Translations under genes and position numbers: made by a program
DNA from: UBA7434 sp042090785
GTDB taxonomy: Bacteria; Pseudomonadota; Gammaproteobacteria; Pseudomonadales; UBA7434
Direction: 5' to 3'
NCBI GenBank assembly: GCA_042090785.1
Contig: JBELIP010000006.1
Location: 37,341 to 101,340, forward strand
Length of the DNA stretch: 64,000 nucleotides
In this document: positions 42,898 to 51,164 of the stretch, piece by piece
How positions within the stretch are numbered: the stretch's first letter is position 1
How the letters are laid out: each line of letters opens with the position of its first letter
Notes under the pieces: generated by a model
Databases searched by the model: none
Told to the model about the DNA's origin: nothing
What the model saw: only the letters and a program-made list of their open reading frames with translations

Positions 42898-44982
42898 ATG
42901 ACTGATTTAGCGCAATACAGAAATATTGGAATATTCGCCCACGTTGATGCGGGCAAAACCACCACTACCGAGCGAATTCTTAAGCTAACGGGTAAAATTC
43001 ATAAAACAGGCGAAGTGCACGATGGTGCTGCGACCACTGACTTTATGGAACAGGAGCAAGAGCGAGGCATTACTATCCAGTCGGCGGCGACTACCTGCTT
43101 CTGGAAAGATCACCGTTTTAACATCATCGATACCCCTGGGCACGTTGACTTCACCGTTGAAGTTTACCGCTCATTAAAAGTATTAGATGGCGGCGTAGGT
43201 GTGTTTTGTGGCTCAGGCGGTGTTGAGCCTCAGTCAGAAACTAACTGGCGCTATGCTAACGAATCTGAAGTAGCGCGAATCATCTTTGTTAACAAACTTG
43301 ACCGTATGGGTGCAGACTTTTTGCGCGTAGTTGGTCAAGTAGAAAATGTTTTAGGCGCTAACCCATTGGTAATGACATTACCGATTGGTCGCGAAGATGA
43401 ATTCAAAGGCCTTATTGATCTTTTAACGCGCAAAGCCTACGTTTGGGATGATTCAGGTTTACCTGAAAATTTTGAAATCGTCGATGTTCCCGCCGACATG
43501 ACAGATCAAGTTGAAGAGTATCGTGAAAAGCTAATTGAAACAGCCGTTGAACAAGACGATGATTTAATGATGGCGTACATGGAAGGCGAAGAGCCAACTA
43601 TTGACGACATTAAAAAATGTATTCGCAAAGGTACTATCGCTCTCGACTTTTTCCCAACCTACTGTGGTTCAGCGTTTAAGAATAAAGGTGTTCAATTAAT
43701 CCTAGATGCCGTTGTTGATTACCTGCCCTCTCCAACCGAAGTTAAGCCTCAGCCTTTAACTGACGAAGAAGGTAACGAGACTGGCGAAGTCGCTACAGTC
43801 ACTACCGAAGAGCCTTTAAAAGCGCTTGCGTTTAAAATTATGGATGACCGCTTTGGTGCATTAACCTTCGTTCGTGTTTATTCAGGCGTACTGAACAAAG
43901 GCGACACCATCCTTAATGCTTACACAGGTAAAACTGAGCGTATCGGTCGTATGGTTGAGATGCATGCCGATGACCGTAACGAAATTGATCGCGCGCAAGC
44001 GGGTGACATTATCGCTATCGTTGGCATGAAGAATGTTCAGACAGGTCACACATTATGTGATGCAAAACACCCTGTTACATTAGAACCAATGATCTTCCCA
44101 GATCCTGTAATTTCCATTTCGGTCAAGCCGAAAGATAAAGGCGGCTCTGAAAAAATGGGTATTGCGATTGGTAAAATGGTTGCAGAAGATCCTTCGTTCC
44201 GCGTTGAGACTGATGAAGACTCAGGTGAAACCATCCTTAGAGGCATGGGCGAATTACACCTTGATATTAAAGTCGACATTCTTAACCGTACATACGGCGT
44301 TGATTTAGAAGTAGGTGAACCTCAGGTTGCGTACCGTGAAACCATTACACAACCTATCGAAGATTCATACACGCACAAGAAGCAGTCGGGTGGTTCGGGT
44401 CAATTCGGTAAGATCGATTACCGTATCAAGCCAGGCGAAGTAGGCACCGGCTTTACGTTCACCTCAAGTGTTGTTGGCGGTAACGTACCTAAGGAATTCT
44501 TCCCTGCGGTAGAGAAAGGCTTTAAAGGCATGATGGAAGAAGGCCCACTAGCTGGCTTCCCAGTACTCGATGTTGAAATTGAACTTTACGATGGTGGCTT
44601 CCACGCAGTGGATTCATCGGCGGTAGCGTTTGAGATTGCAGCAAAAGGTGCATTCCGACAATCAATGCCAAAAGCGGGCCCACAATTAATTGAGCCTATC
44701 ATGAACGTTGATGTGTTTACTCCAGATGATCACGTTGGTGATGTTATTGGTGACTTAAACCGTCGTCGTGGCATGATCAAAGATCAAATGGCGGGTACTA
44801 CAGGTGTTCGTGTTAAAGCTGATGTTCCACTATCAGAAATGTTTGGTTACATTGGTAGCTTGCGTACCATGACATCGGGCCGTGGTCAGTTCTCTATGGA
44901 GTTCTCACACTACAGCCCATGCCCTAACTCAGTAGCCGATGATGTTATCGCTGCCGAAAAAGAGCGCAAAGCAGCTAAGTAA
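42898..44982 (+). CDS. fusA2: elongation factor G, second-paralog type
   Basis: 694 residues, a five-domain translocase GTPase. G1 AHVDAGKTTTTE, G3 DTPGHVDF and G4 NKLDRMGAD are intact. The opening MTDLAQYRNIGIFAHVDAGKTTTTERILKLTGKIHKTGEVHDGAATTDFM, and TTCFWKDHRFNIIDTPG, resemble the second EF-G of Pseudomonas and Vibrio rather than the one coded beside rpsG. Its stand-alone position, without rpsL, rpsG or tuf, agrees. A canonical fusA is expected elsewhere. Subgroup assignment is from memory; activity in translocation versus recycling is open. Confidence 0.85.
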   Translation: MTDLAQYRNIGIFAHVDAGKTTTTERILKLTGKIHKTGEVHDGAATTDFMEQEQERGITIQSAATTCFWKDHRFNIIDTPGHVDFTVEVYRSLKVLDGGVGVFCGSGGVEPQSETNWRYANESEVARIIFVNKLDRMGADFLRVVGQVENVLGANPLVMTLPIGREDEFKGLIDLLTRKAYVWDDSGLPENFEIVDVPADMTDQVEEYREKLIETAVEQDDDLMMAYMEGEEPTIDDIKKCIRKGTIALDFFPTYCGSAFKNKGVQLILDAVVDYLPSPTEVKPQPLTDEEGNETGEVATVTTEEPLKALAFKIMDDRFGALTFVRVYSGVLNKGDTILNAYTGKTERIGRMVEMHADDRNEIDRAQAGDIIAIVGMKNVQTGHTLCDAKHPVTLEPMIFPDPVISISVKPKDKGGSEKMGIAIGKMVAEDPSFRVETDEDSGETILRGMGELHLDIKVDILNRTYGVDLEVGEPQVAYRETITQPIEDSYTHKKQSGGSGQFGKIDYRIKPGEVGTGFTFTSSVVGGNVPKEFFPAVEKGFKGMMEEGPLAGFPVLDVEIELYDGGFHAVDSSAVAFEIAAKGAFRQSMPKAGPQLIEPIMNVDVFTPDDHVGDVIGDLNRRRGMIKDQMAGTTGVRVKADVPLSEMFGYIGSLRTMTSGRGQFSMEFSHYSPCPNSVADDVIAAEKERKAAK

Positions 44983-45009
44983 TTTGTTAATTACTTAGTG
45001 TGTTTGTTG

Positions 45010-45041
45010 AAACCCGATGGCGTGAGTCATCGGGTTTTTTA
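45010..45041 (+). terminator. Rho-independent terminator of the EF-G gene (repeat copy B)
   Basis: AACCCGATG (45011-45019) and CATCGGGTT (45028-45036), a perfect 9-bp stem with a GCGTGAGT loop, then a T-run to 45040. Confidence 0.93.
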
Positions 45042-45090
45042 TTGGGTTGGTTTAAGTTAACAGTCAAGACCGTCGAGGGTGCCCCGACCA
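45010..45090 (+). repeat. dispersed terminator-linked repeat, copy B
   Basis: Terminator, TTTTTTATTGGG-TTGG, GTTAACAGTCAA and then CAGTCAAGACCGTCGAGGGT (45061-45080). The last part matches the reverse complement of the core of copy A (8085-8103), while the preceding 50 bases match copy A directly, so the two copies differ by a flip of the core. Confidence 0.7.
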
Positions 45091-45121
45091 TTCCTTGATC
45101 TTCAACCAAAACTGCCCCCCA

Positions 45122-45328
45122 TTAAACAACCAAAACCTTCTCACCAGAAAACTCAATCGTATCGCCCACCACAATCTGCTTACGCTTTTGCGTTTCAACC
45201 GTATCGTTAACACGCACAAGACCCTCAGCAATCACCGTCTTAGCTTCGCCACCACTACCAACAAAACCATCAAACTTCAGTATCTTATAAAGTGCTACGG
45301 GCGCTTTATCAATTTTGACTTCTCTCAT
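45122..45328 (-). CDS. YbcJ-like S4-domain RNA-binding protein
   Basis: 68 residues, essentially one S4 domain: LYKILKFDGFVGSGGEAKTVIAEGLVRVNDTVETQKRKQIVVGDTIEF. The family (E. coli YbcJ) binds RNA; its target is not established. Convergent with the EF-G gene across repeat copy B. Single gene; length normal. Confidence 0.9.
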   Translation of the reverse strand: MREVKIDKAPVALYKILKFDGFVGSGGEAKTVIAEGLVRVNDTVETQKRKQIVVGDTIEFSGEKVLVV

Positions 45329-45550
45329 ACTTCTCTCTTATAACTATACTTATAATCCAATGGCCGGCAATATAAGCCACAGCAACATAGTCTACAAGCA
45401 TAAAAAATCTTAGTACTTAATATAACGCGTCATAATGCTTCCGCTGCCTATTTAAAATAACAATTTTTTAACAACACAAACTTACCCACCACTCTGCTGT
45501 CTACAGCCTTTAGCTCACTATGAGCATAAACATTTGTAGAGACGCTCATC

Positions 45551-46321
45551 ATGCAAACCATCGATTTGGGATCCAAATTTTTATTTTGCTATTTACAAAA
45601 CGGCGTTATCACCATCAAGCTTAACCGCCCAGAACGTCGCAATGCCTGCACCATAGAAATGGCTAACGGTATTAAACGTGCCGCATTAATTGCCGAGCAA
45701 GACAAAACCATTGATGTAATCATTATTACCGGCACCGAAGATAGTTTTTGTGTTGGTGGTGACATGACCAAACATTATGAAACTCCCCGCCCCTATACCA
45801 TCGAAGAACTCGATGTATTAATTAATATGCCTTTTAATTACCTCGAACGTTGCAACAAAATTGTAGTCGCTGCCGTTAATGGTGTTTGTCATGCCGGGGG
45901 GCTGGATATGATCCTATGTGCCGACATTATAATTGCTTCTGAAAAAGCGACTTTTCGAGCACCCGAATTATTAAGAGGCATTGCCGATGGTTGGTTAGGT
46001 GCTAGGCTGCCGGAAAGAATTGGCATAGCTAAAGCAAAGCATATGGTTTTTACCGCTGCGACGATTAATGCTATTAAAGCGGAAGCTATTGGGCTTATAT
46101 CAGAAGTAGTGCCGCATGAAAAATTAATGGAAAAAGCCTATAGCATTGCAGAACAAATTAAACGTACCGGCCCTCAAGCACGCGGCATGTTAAAAAAACA
46201 AATTAATGCGCAACTACCACCGTTCGATTTAGAAATTTTTCATCGCTCTACACAATCGGATGAGGCGCGAGAAGGTATAGATGCATTTATTAATAAACGA
46301 GTTCCGATTTGGCCGCGTTGA
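45551..46321 (+). CDS. enoyl-CoA hydratase/isomerase family protein
   Basis: 256 residues. Crotonase fold with N-terminal ITIKLNRPERRNAC, oxyanion-hole segments around DSFCVGGDM and NGVCHAGGLDMILCADI, and the conserved ATFRAPELLRGI. A glutamate typical of hydratases appears in APELLRG. The natural CoA substrate cannot be told. No neighbouring fatty-acid genes. Single gene with an ATG at 45551. Confidence 0.88.
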   Translation: MQTIDLGSKFLFCYLQNGVITIKLNRPERRNACTIEMANGIKRAALIAEQDKTIDVIIITGTEDSFCVGGDMTKHYETPRPYTIEELDVLINMPFNYLERCNKIVVAAVNGVCHAGGLDMILCADIIIASEKATFRAPELLRGIADGWLGARLPERIGIAKAKHMVFTAATINAIKAEAIGLISEVVPHEKLMEKAYSIAEQIKRTGPQARGMLKKQINAQLPPFDLEIFHRSTQSDEAREGIDAFINKRVPIWPR

Positions 46322-46440
46322 AAAAAATAGAAAAATGACAGATGAATGATAGAAAAATAAATATGCGCGCCGAGTTATTCCCGCGCGTATACTTATTGAG
46401 AGTGCTTATTATTGAAAATGCTTATTATAAAGAGCCATGA

Positions 46441-46689
46441 CTATTTAGCGAGCTTGTTATAAACAAACAATAAAATAAAAGCACCCACTGTTGCTGTAAT
46501 TATGCTGCCGATGCTTAAGCCGCCGGTAGTCCCTAAACCTAAGAATGAGCCGACGAAACCACCGACAAAAGCGCCAGCAATACCTAGCACCATTGTCATT
46601 AACCAGCCACCGCCATCATTGCCGGGCATTAGCCATTTTGCCAATACACCTGCAAGTAGTCCTAAAATAATCCAAGATAAAATACCCAT
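46441..46689 (-). CDS. GlsB/YeaQ/YmgE family membrane protein
   Basis: 82 residues from the ATG at 46689 (AAGGTG upstream); a GTG three codons earlier is less likely. Three membrane segments rich in glycine (GILSWIILGLLAGVLAKWLMPG ... GIAGAFVGGFVGSFLGLG ... GSIITATVGAFILLFVY). The family is linked to general stress response. It is flanked by a near-palindrome (46363-46389) on one side and repeat copy C on the other. Confidence 0.92.
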   Translation of the reverse strand: MGILSWIILGLLAGVLAKWLMPGNDGGGWLMTMVLGIAGAFVGGFVGSFLGLGTTGGLSIGSIITATVGAFILLFVYNKLAK

Positions 46690-46812
46690 TGTTATCACCT
46701 TAATTGTGTTACGTTAAAAGATACTCTACTGGTTTATTTTCTTATTATCTTAATGACGGACATTAACAAATTGTTTGAATGACAACACGTTAAACAATGT
46801 AAAAAGGTGGCT

Positions 46813-46870
46813 TGGGGATTTTTAGGTTTACAGTTACGGTTTTGACCTTGAACTTAAACACAAAGCATCA
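46813..46870 (+). repeat. dispersed repeat, degenerate copy C
   Basis: TTGGGGATTTTTAGGTTTACAGTTA, CGGTTTTGACCTTGAACTTAAAC resembles copy A (8055-8128) with the CAGTCAA core lost and the hexamer array shortened. It has no recognisable terminator stem and runs into the end of lipB. Confidence 0.55.
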
Positions 46871-47548
46871 AGCATCCCACGTAGAATAATCAAACCGCAC
46901 ATCACTATAGTCCAACTGCGCAGCCAACGCCGTAACCAACTGCTTAGCCAGCACACCCTTATCCGGCAACACTCCCACATGCTCTCGCAACTGCGTAACC
47001 TCAAGGCCCGCAAAACCACAAGGATTAATACCCTCAAAAGGCGCAGTATCAAAATCAAAATTAAAACAAAGCCCATGATAAGAACAACCGCGACTCACTC
47101 GTAAACCCAACGCTGCTATTTTTTTCTGCTCAACATACACCCCAGGCGCTTTTCGATCACCATAAGCTTCAATACCATAACCCGCAAGCACATCAATAAC
47201 GGTCTTTTCTAAACATTCAACCAGCGCCCTAACACCCAAACTACGGCGGCTTAAATTAATTAACGCATAAGCCATAATTTGACCCGGACCGTGGTAAGTC
47301 ACCTGTCCACCTCTATCCACTCTCACCGTCGGTATATCTCCCGCATCTAATACGTGCGCTTCGTCAGCCGCTTTACCTAAAGTGAACACCTGAGCATGCT
47401 CAAGCAACCACAATTCATCAGCAGTGGCATCGGTGCGTGTGCGGGTAAATTCTTTCATCGCCTGCCAGACAGGCTCATAGTCTAGCAGCTGGGCGGGGGC
47501 TGTATCAGCAATAAAGTGACGGACATGCAGTTGATTATGAACAGGCAT
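46868..47548 (-). CDS. lipB: octanoyltransferase (lipoyl biosynthesis)
   Basis: 226 residues. Moves octanoyl from acyl carrier protein to the lipoyl domain lysine. The family's thiol intermediate is C177 in NPCGFAG; its partner lysine is K143 in KKIAALGLR. RGGQVTYHGPGQ (79-90) and DRKAPGVYVE are conserved. Start overlaps the ybeD stop as TAATG, so the genes are coupled. LipA, which usually follows, is missing here. Confidence 0.97.
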   Translation of the reverse strand: MPVHNQLHVRHFIADTAPAQLLDYEPVWQAMKEFTRTRTDATADELWLLEHAQVFTLGKAADEAHVLDAGDIPTVRVDRGGQVTYHGPGQIMAYALINLSRRSLGVRALVECLEKTVIDVLAGYGIEAYGDRKAPGVYVEQKKIAALGLRVSRGCSYHGLCFNFDFDTAPFEGINPCGFAGLEVTQLREHVGVLPDKGVLAKQLVTALAAQLDYSDVRFDYSTWDA

Positions 47549-47847
47549 TAAATAACCATCTTAACGCGGCCACTTGCTTTTAATTCATGGAACAAGGCCA
47601 TAATCTGTGGCTCACCGGTCGCACGAATAATAACACCCACCGAACGAAACTTGCCTTTACTACTATCACGACTAGTCAATGTGCTTACATCAAAATCTGG
47701 TGCATGCTTGAGAACAATAGATGCAACGAACGCATTAAAAGTATCGTCTGCCTCGCCCAATATTTTAATCGGGTAATCACAAGGGAACTCAATTTTTGGC
47801 TCTTCTTGCCCTTCTGGAAGCGTTTGCTTGCCTATAATTTCGCTCAT
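47548..47847 (-). CDS. ybeD: YbeD family (DUF493) regulatory protein
   Basis: 99 residues, ferredoxin-like ACT-type fold: PCDYPIKILGEADDTFNAFVASIVLKHAPDF, then the strand SKGKFRSVGVIIRATGEPQIMALFHELKA. Often found between dacA and lipB, possibly a lipoate regulatory protein; role not proven. Confidence 0.93.
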   Translation of the reverse strand: MSEIIGKQTLPEGQEEPKIEFPCDYPIKILGEADDTFNAFVASIVLKHAPDFDVSTLTSRDSSKGKFRSVGVIIRATGEPQIMALFHELKASGRVKMVI

Positions 47848-47868
47848 CTTATAAACCCAATGCTTTTT

Positions 47869-49041
47869 TTAATTAAGACCAAATACGCCTCTAATAAACA
47901 AGATAAAGTGATCCCATAAACGAGAAAGTAACGGTGCCGATTCAATATTATTGGCTGCAAGTAATTCGCGCTGCTCTAATACTTCACCATTATGGCTAAT
48001 GTTTAGTACACCATATGATTTACCGGCAACAATAGGTGCAACAATATTGTTATCAACTTCAATCGTTACTTTTAAGTTTTCGCGCTGGCCGCGCGGAATA
48101 GTCAATACAATAGCATCAGCCAATACAAGATCGAACGTATCGCTAGCACCAGCCCAAAGACGCGGGGAGTTAATAACCTGCCCTGCACTATAAAGCTGGT
48201 GCGTTTCGTAATATCGAAAACCATACGATAATAATTTTTGTGTTTCTTGTTCTCGTGCCCGACTGCTCTTTGTGCCCATGACTACAGAAACTAAACGCAT
48301 ATCATCACGCTTAGCTGATGCAACTAAGCAATAACCCGCTTCATCGGTATGACCCGTCTTTAGACCATCTACGCTGGCATCACGCCATAACAAACCATTA
48401 CGATTAGGCTGAGTAATTCCATTAAAGGTAAACTTTTTTTCTGAATACAATGCATAGTGATCAGGGAAATGACGTATTAGAGCGGTTGCTAACAACGACA
48501 AATCACGTGCGGTAGTTAAGTGCCCTTTAGCTGGCCACCCTGTAGCATTCATAAAATGAGTTTGCTGCATACCAAGTAAACTAGCCTGCTGATTCATAAT
48601 TTCGGCAAAGGCAGCTTCATCTCCAGCAACAAACTCAGCCAAGGCTACACTGGCATCATTGCCCGATTGAATAATGACACCCTTCAATAAATCTTGAACC
48701 GATACAGTAGTGCCTTCGCGGATAAACATCTTCGACCCACCCATACGCCATGCCTTAACACTAATAGGCACGGCATCATCAGCACGGATATTACCTTTGT
48801 TTATTTCTGACGAAACAAGGTAGCTGGTCATCATTTTGGTTAAGCTGGCCGGCGGTAGTCGCTTATCGGCATTCGATTCAACAATAATCTTGCCACTGTT
48901 AACATCCATTAATATGTAGCTGCTGGCCGCTAATTGCGGCGGCGAAGGCATTAAGGTTGCCGTACCTTGGGCCTGGACATACATGCTACAAATTAAAGAT
49001 ATAGCTAAACACGTTATCCAACGGTTAATTGCTTTGATCAC
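47869..49041 (-). CDS. dacA: D-alanyl-D-alanine carboxypeptidase (PBP5/6 type)
   Basis: 390 residues from the GTG at 49041, which has AGGAG 6 bases upstream and gives a clean signal peptide (MIKAINRWITCLAISLICSMYVQAQG); ATG further up lacks this. Trims the terminal D-Ala of peptidoglycan stem peptides. Penicillin-binding motifs SLTK (S66, K69), SGN (126-128) and KTG (228-230) are intact, followed by the PBP5 C-terminal beta-domain and an amphipathic anchor helix. Between rlpA and ybeD. Confidence 0.96.
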   Translation of the reverse strand: MIKAINRWITCLAISLICSMYVQAQGTATLMPSPPQLAASSYILMDVNSGKIIVESNADKRLPPASLTKMMTSYLVSSEINKGNIRADDAVPISVKAWRMGGSKMFIREGTTVSVQDLLKGVIIQSGNDASVALAEFVAGDEAAFAEIMNQQASLLGMQQTHFMNATGWPAKGHLTTARDLSLLATALIRHFPDHYALYSEKKFTFNGITQPNRNGLLWRDASVDGLKTGHTDEAGYCLVASAKRDDMRLVSVVMGTKSSRAREQETQKLLSYGFRYYETHQLYSAGQVINSPRLWAGASDTFDLVLADAIVLTIPRGQRENLKVTIEVDNNIVAPIVAGKSYGVLNISHNGEVLEQRELLAANNIESAPLLSRLWDHFILFIRGVFGLN

Positions 49042-49071
49042 TTCATCTCCTCTGTACATAAACTTAGGCAT

Positions 49072-49989
49072 CTATTCATAAACTGTGTGCATCTTACCAA
49101 AGGATTCTAAGCTTGCTGCATTTTTTATTGACAAACTTTCTACCGTCGAAGCAAATGGGCCAATACGCACCCGATATACCTCTTGCTGCGATGGGTGAAT
49201 AACCACATTAGCCGCTTCATTCATCGCCTGTAACGCATCCAACAAACGATTTTGCAAAGCTTGTGCAGCCTCAAGATTTTTAAAAGCGGCAACCTGTAAG
49301 TATTGTCGTTTAAGCATGGCACGGTCAGTGCTAACACGACTATCGATTGCCTGCCCAGTTGAAGCCACTTGTACTGCTGGCGCTGTAACCACTTGGGCTG
49401 AGGCTTTTTTACGCGCTCGTTTAGATTTTTTCCATTTCCGCGGATCAATCGCCTCTACTTCTACCCGCGCAGTGCCTTTTTTTAACATGCCTATTTTACT
49501 GGCTGCGGCATAAGAAAGGTCAATAATCCGCCCCTCATGAAAAGGCCCACGGTCATTAACACGTACAATAATTTCACGACCATTATCTAAGTTTTTAACG
49601 GTTACATAGGTGGGAATCGGTAAGCTTTTATGTGCCGCCGTCATTTCATACATATTATAACGCTCACCATTTGAGGTCAGCCGACCATGAAACTTAGTGC
49701 CATACCAAGAAGCGCCACCACGCTCCTTATAACCTTTGGATGATTCCATTACACGATATGTTTTGCCTAACACCGTATAAGGCGTAAAGTTACCACCACG
49801 ACTGCGCGGCTCAACCTTAGGCGTGGCATTTTTGATTTTTCGGTTATCAAGGGTGACATTTGGTGCGCTATCAACACTGCCACCGGGCTTGCTTAAGCCG
49901 CCAAAAAAACCACAACCCGTTAAACAAACCATAATGAGTAGTAGCACAAAGCGAGCAATAACTGCCTGAATATTTTTTATAATGCTAAT
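49072..49989 (-). CDS. rlpA: septal ring lytic transglycosylase RlpA, lipoprotein
   Basis: Cleaves naked glycan strands left by amidases. Double-psi beta-barrel with GASWYGTKFHGRLTSNGERYN and VRVNDRGPFHEGRIIDLSYAAA, plus a C-terminal SPOR domain (about residue 215 on) that brings it to the septum. Lipobox LTGCG. The start is uncertain: a GTG at 49947 gives a signal peptide without positive residues; an ATT at 49989, 7 bases after GAGG, gives MSIIKNIQAVIARFVLLLIMVCLTGC, a much better lipoprotein signal. An in-frame stop lies just before, so no ATG is possible. I favour the ATT. Confidence 0.88.
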   Translation of the reverse strand: MSIIKNIQAVIARFVLLLIMVCLTGCGFFGGLSKPGGSVDSAPNVTLDNRKIKNATPKVEPRSRGGNFTPYTVLGKTYRVMESSKGYKERGGASWYGTKFHGRLTSNGERYNMYEMTAAHKSLPIPTYVTVKNLDNGREIIVRVNDRGPFHEGRIIDLSYAAASKIGMLKKGTARVEVEAIDPRKWKKSKRARKKASAQVVTAPAVQVASTGQAIDSRVSTDRAMLKRQYLQVAAFKNLEAAQALQNRLLDALQAMNEAANVVIHPSQQEVYRVRIGPFASTVESLSIKNAASLESFGKMHTVYE

Positions 49990-50024
49990 AGTAAAACCTC
50001 AAAATCGATAGTAATACAAACCGT

Positions 50025-51098
50025 TTATGACTTATTCGCCTCATGTGCTGCTGTAACAATAGCTTGGCTTAACTGATAAACCGCCATGGCATATTTTGAA
50101 CGAGGGTTATAACGGCTAATGACATAAAAATTTTGATATCCCAGCCAGAACTCATCCCCATCGGTATCATTAAAGCGAATTACTCGCGCCTTTTCTTCAG
50201 CTGGAGGTTGATCCTGCGGATGATAGCCAGCTAATTTCAACGCCTCAACACTGTAGTTAGGTTTTAGCCCCCTGCCTATTACGCTGGCATCAAAATCAAC
50301 ATTCACTGCAGCTCTACTTGTCACAGGACCATTTAACACCCAACCATGATGAACAAAGTAGTTAGCAATACTATAAATCGCATCAACCGGCTCAAAAAGG
50401 TTTACTTGACCATCGCCGTTACCATCTACCGCTAATCGGCGATAGTTGCTTGGCATAAATTGACTCATGCCCATTGCTCCAGCATAAGAACCTAACCGCT
50501 GCTCAGCTGACCACTGCTGTTCACGGCATAAGACGATGAACTCGGCTAGCTCAGAGGTAAAAAAACGACTACGGCGCGGATGTTCGAATGCGAGTGTCGC
50601 CAACGCATCTAACACGCTTGCTTTACCTGTATAACCACCATAGTTAGTTTCAACGCCTAAAATCGCAGTAATAATTTCTCGTGGCACACCATATTGCTGT
50701 TCAACTTGATCAAAAACTGAGTCGTACTCAGCTAAAAACTTAACCCCTTGAGTTATGCGTATAGGGCTTAAAAAACTACGACGATAGGCTGTCCAGGTTT
50801 TAGTTTTCTCTGCAGCATTGGTCATGCTATCAAGAATACGCTGCTCAGTATCGGCCTCAGCTAATACGGCTTTTACTTGCTCAGCTGTAAAACCATGCTC
50901 ACTCACGAGACCGTCAATTAATGCTTGCGCAGCTGGATGATGACTGTAATCCGCGGCTGCCTGTGTTGGCAAAACCAATACGCCAATCAATGCACTCATC
51001 AATACACGACTCGAAAGTAATTGGCTTATACGAGAATGAAAGCAATTAACATTAAAACGCTTTTTTATCACAAACATACTCTTTAGCATCATGATCAT
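50025..51098 (-). CDS. mltB: membrane-bound lytic murein transglycosylase B
   Basis: 357 residues. Catalytic glutamate E150 in GVETNYGGYTG; other family motifs SYAGAMGMSQFMPSNYRR and VDGNGDGQVNLFEPVDAIYSIANYF. The N-terminus (about 1-48) is a long basic region plus a hydrophobic signal ending PTQAAAD; no lipobox is seen, so it looks like a soluble or signal-anchored form. GAGAG 7 bases before the ATG. Between rodA and rlpA. Confidence 0.95.
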   Translation of the reverse strand: MIMMLKSMFVIKKRFNVNCFHSRISQLLSSRVLMSALIGVLVLPTQAAADYSHHPAAQALIDGLVSEHGFTAEQVKAVLAEADTEQRILDSMTNAAEKTKTWTAYRRSFLSPIRITQGVKFLAEYDSVFDQVEQQYGVPREIITAILGVETNYGGYTGKASVLDALATLAFEHPRRSRFFTSELAEFIVLCREQQWSAEQRLGSYAGAMGMSQFMPSNYRRLAVDGNGDGQVNLFEPVDAIYSIANYFVHHGWVLNGPVTSRAAVNVDFDASVIGRGLKPNYSVEALKLAGYHPQDQPPAEEKARVIRFNDTDGDEFWLGYQNFYVISRYNPRSKYAMAVYQLSQAIVTAAHEANKS

Positions 51099-51164
51099 AA
51101 ATAGTCTCTCAATAATATCTGTAGTTAAATATTAGAAACGGCTTCAAAGGTATTTATGTAACAA

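Noticed and set aside
46363..46389. GC-rich near-palindrome between the enoyl-CoA hydratase-like and GlsB-like genes as a terminator
   Set aside because: Stem has a mismatch or wobble and no T-run on either strand; left without a call.
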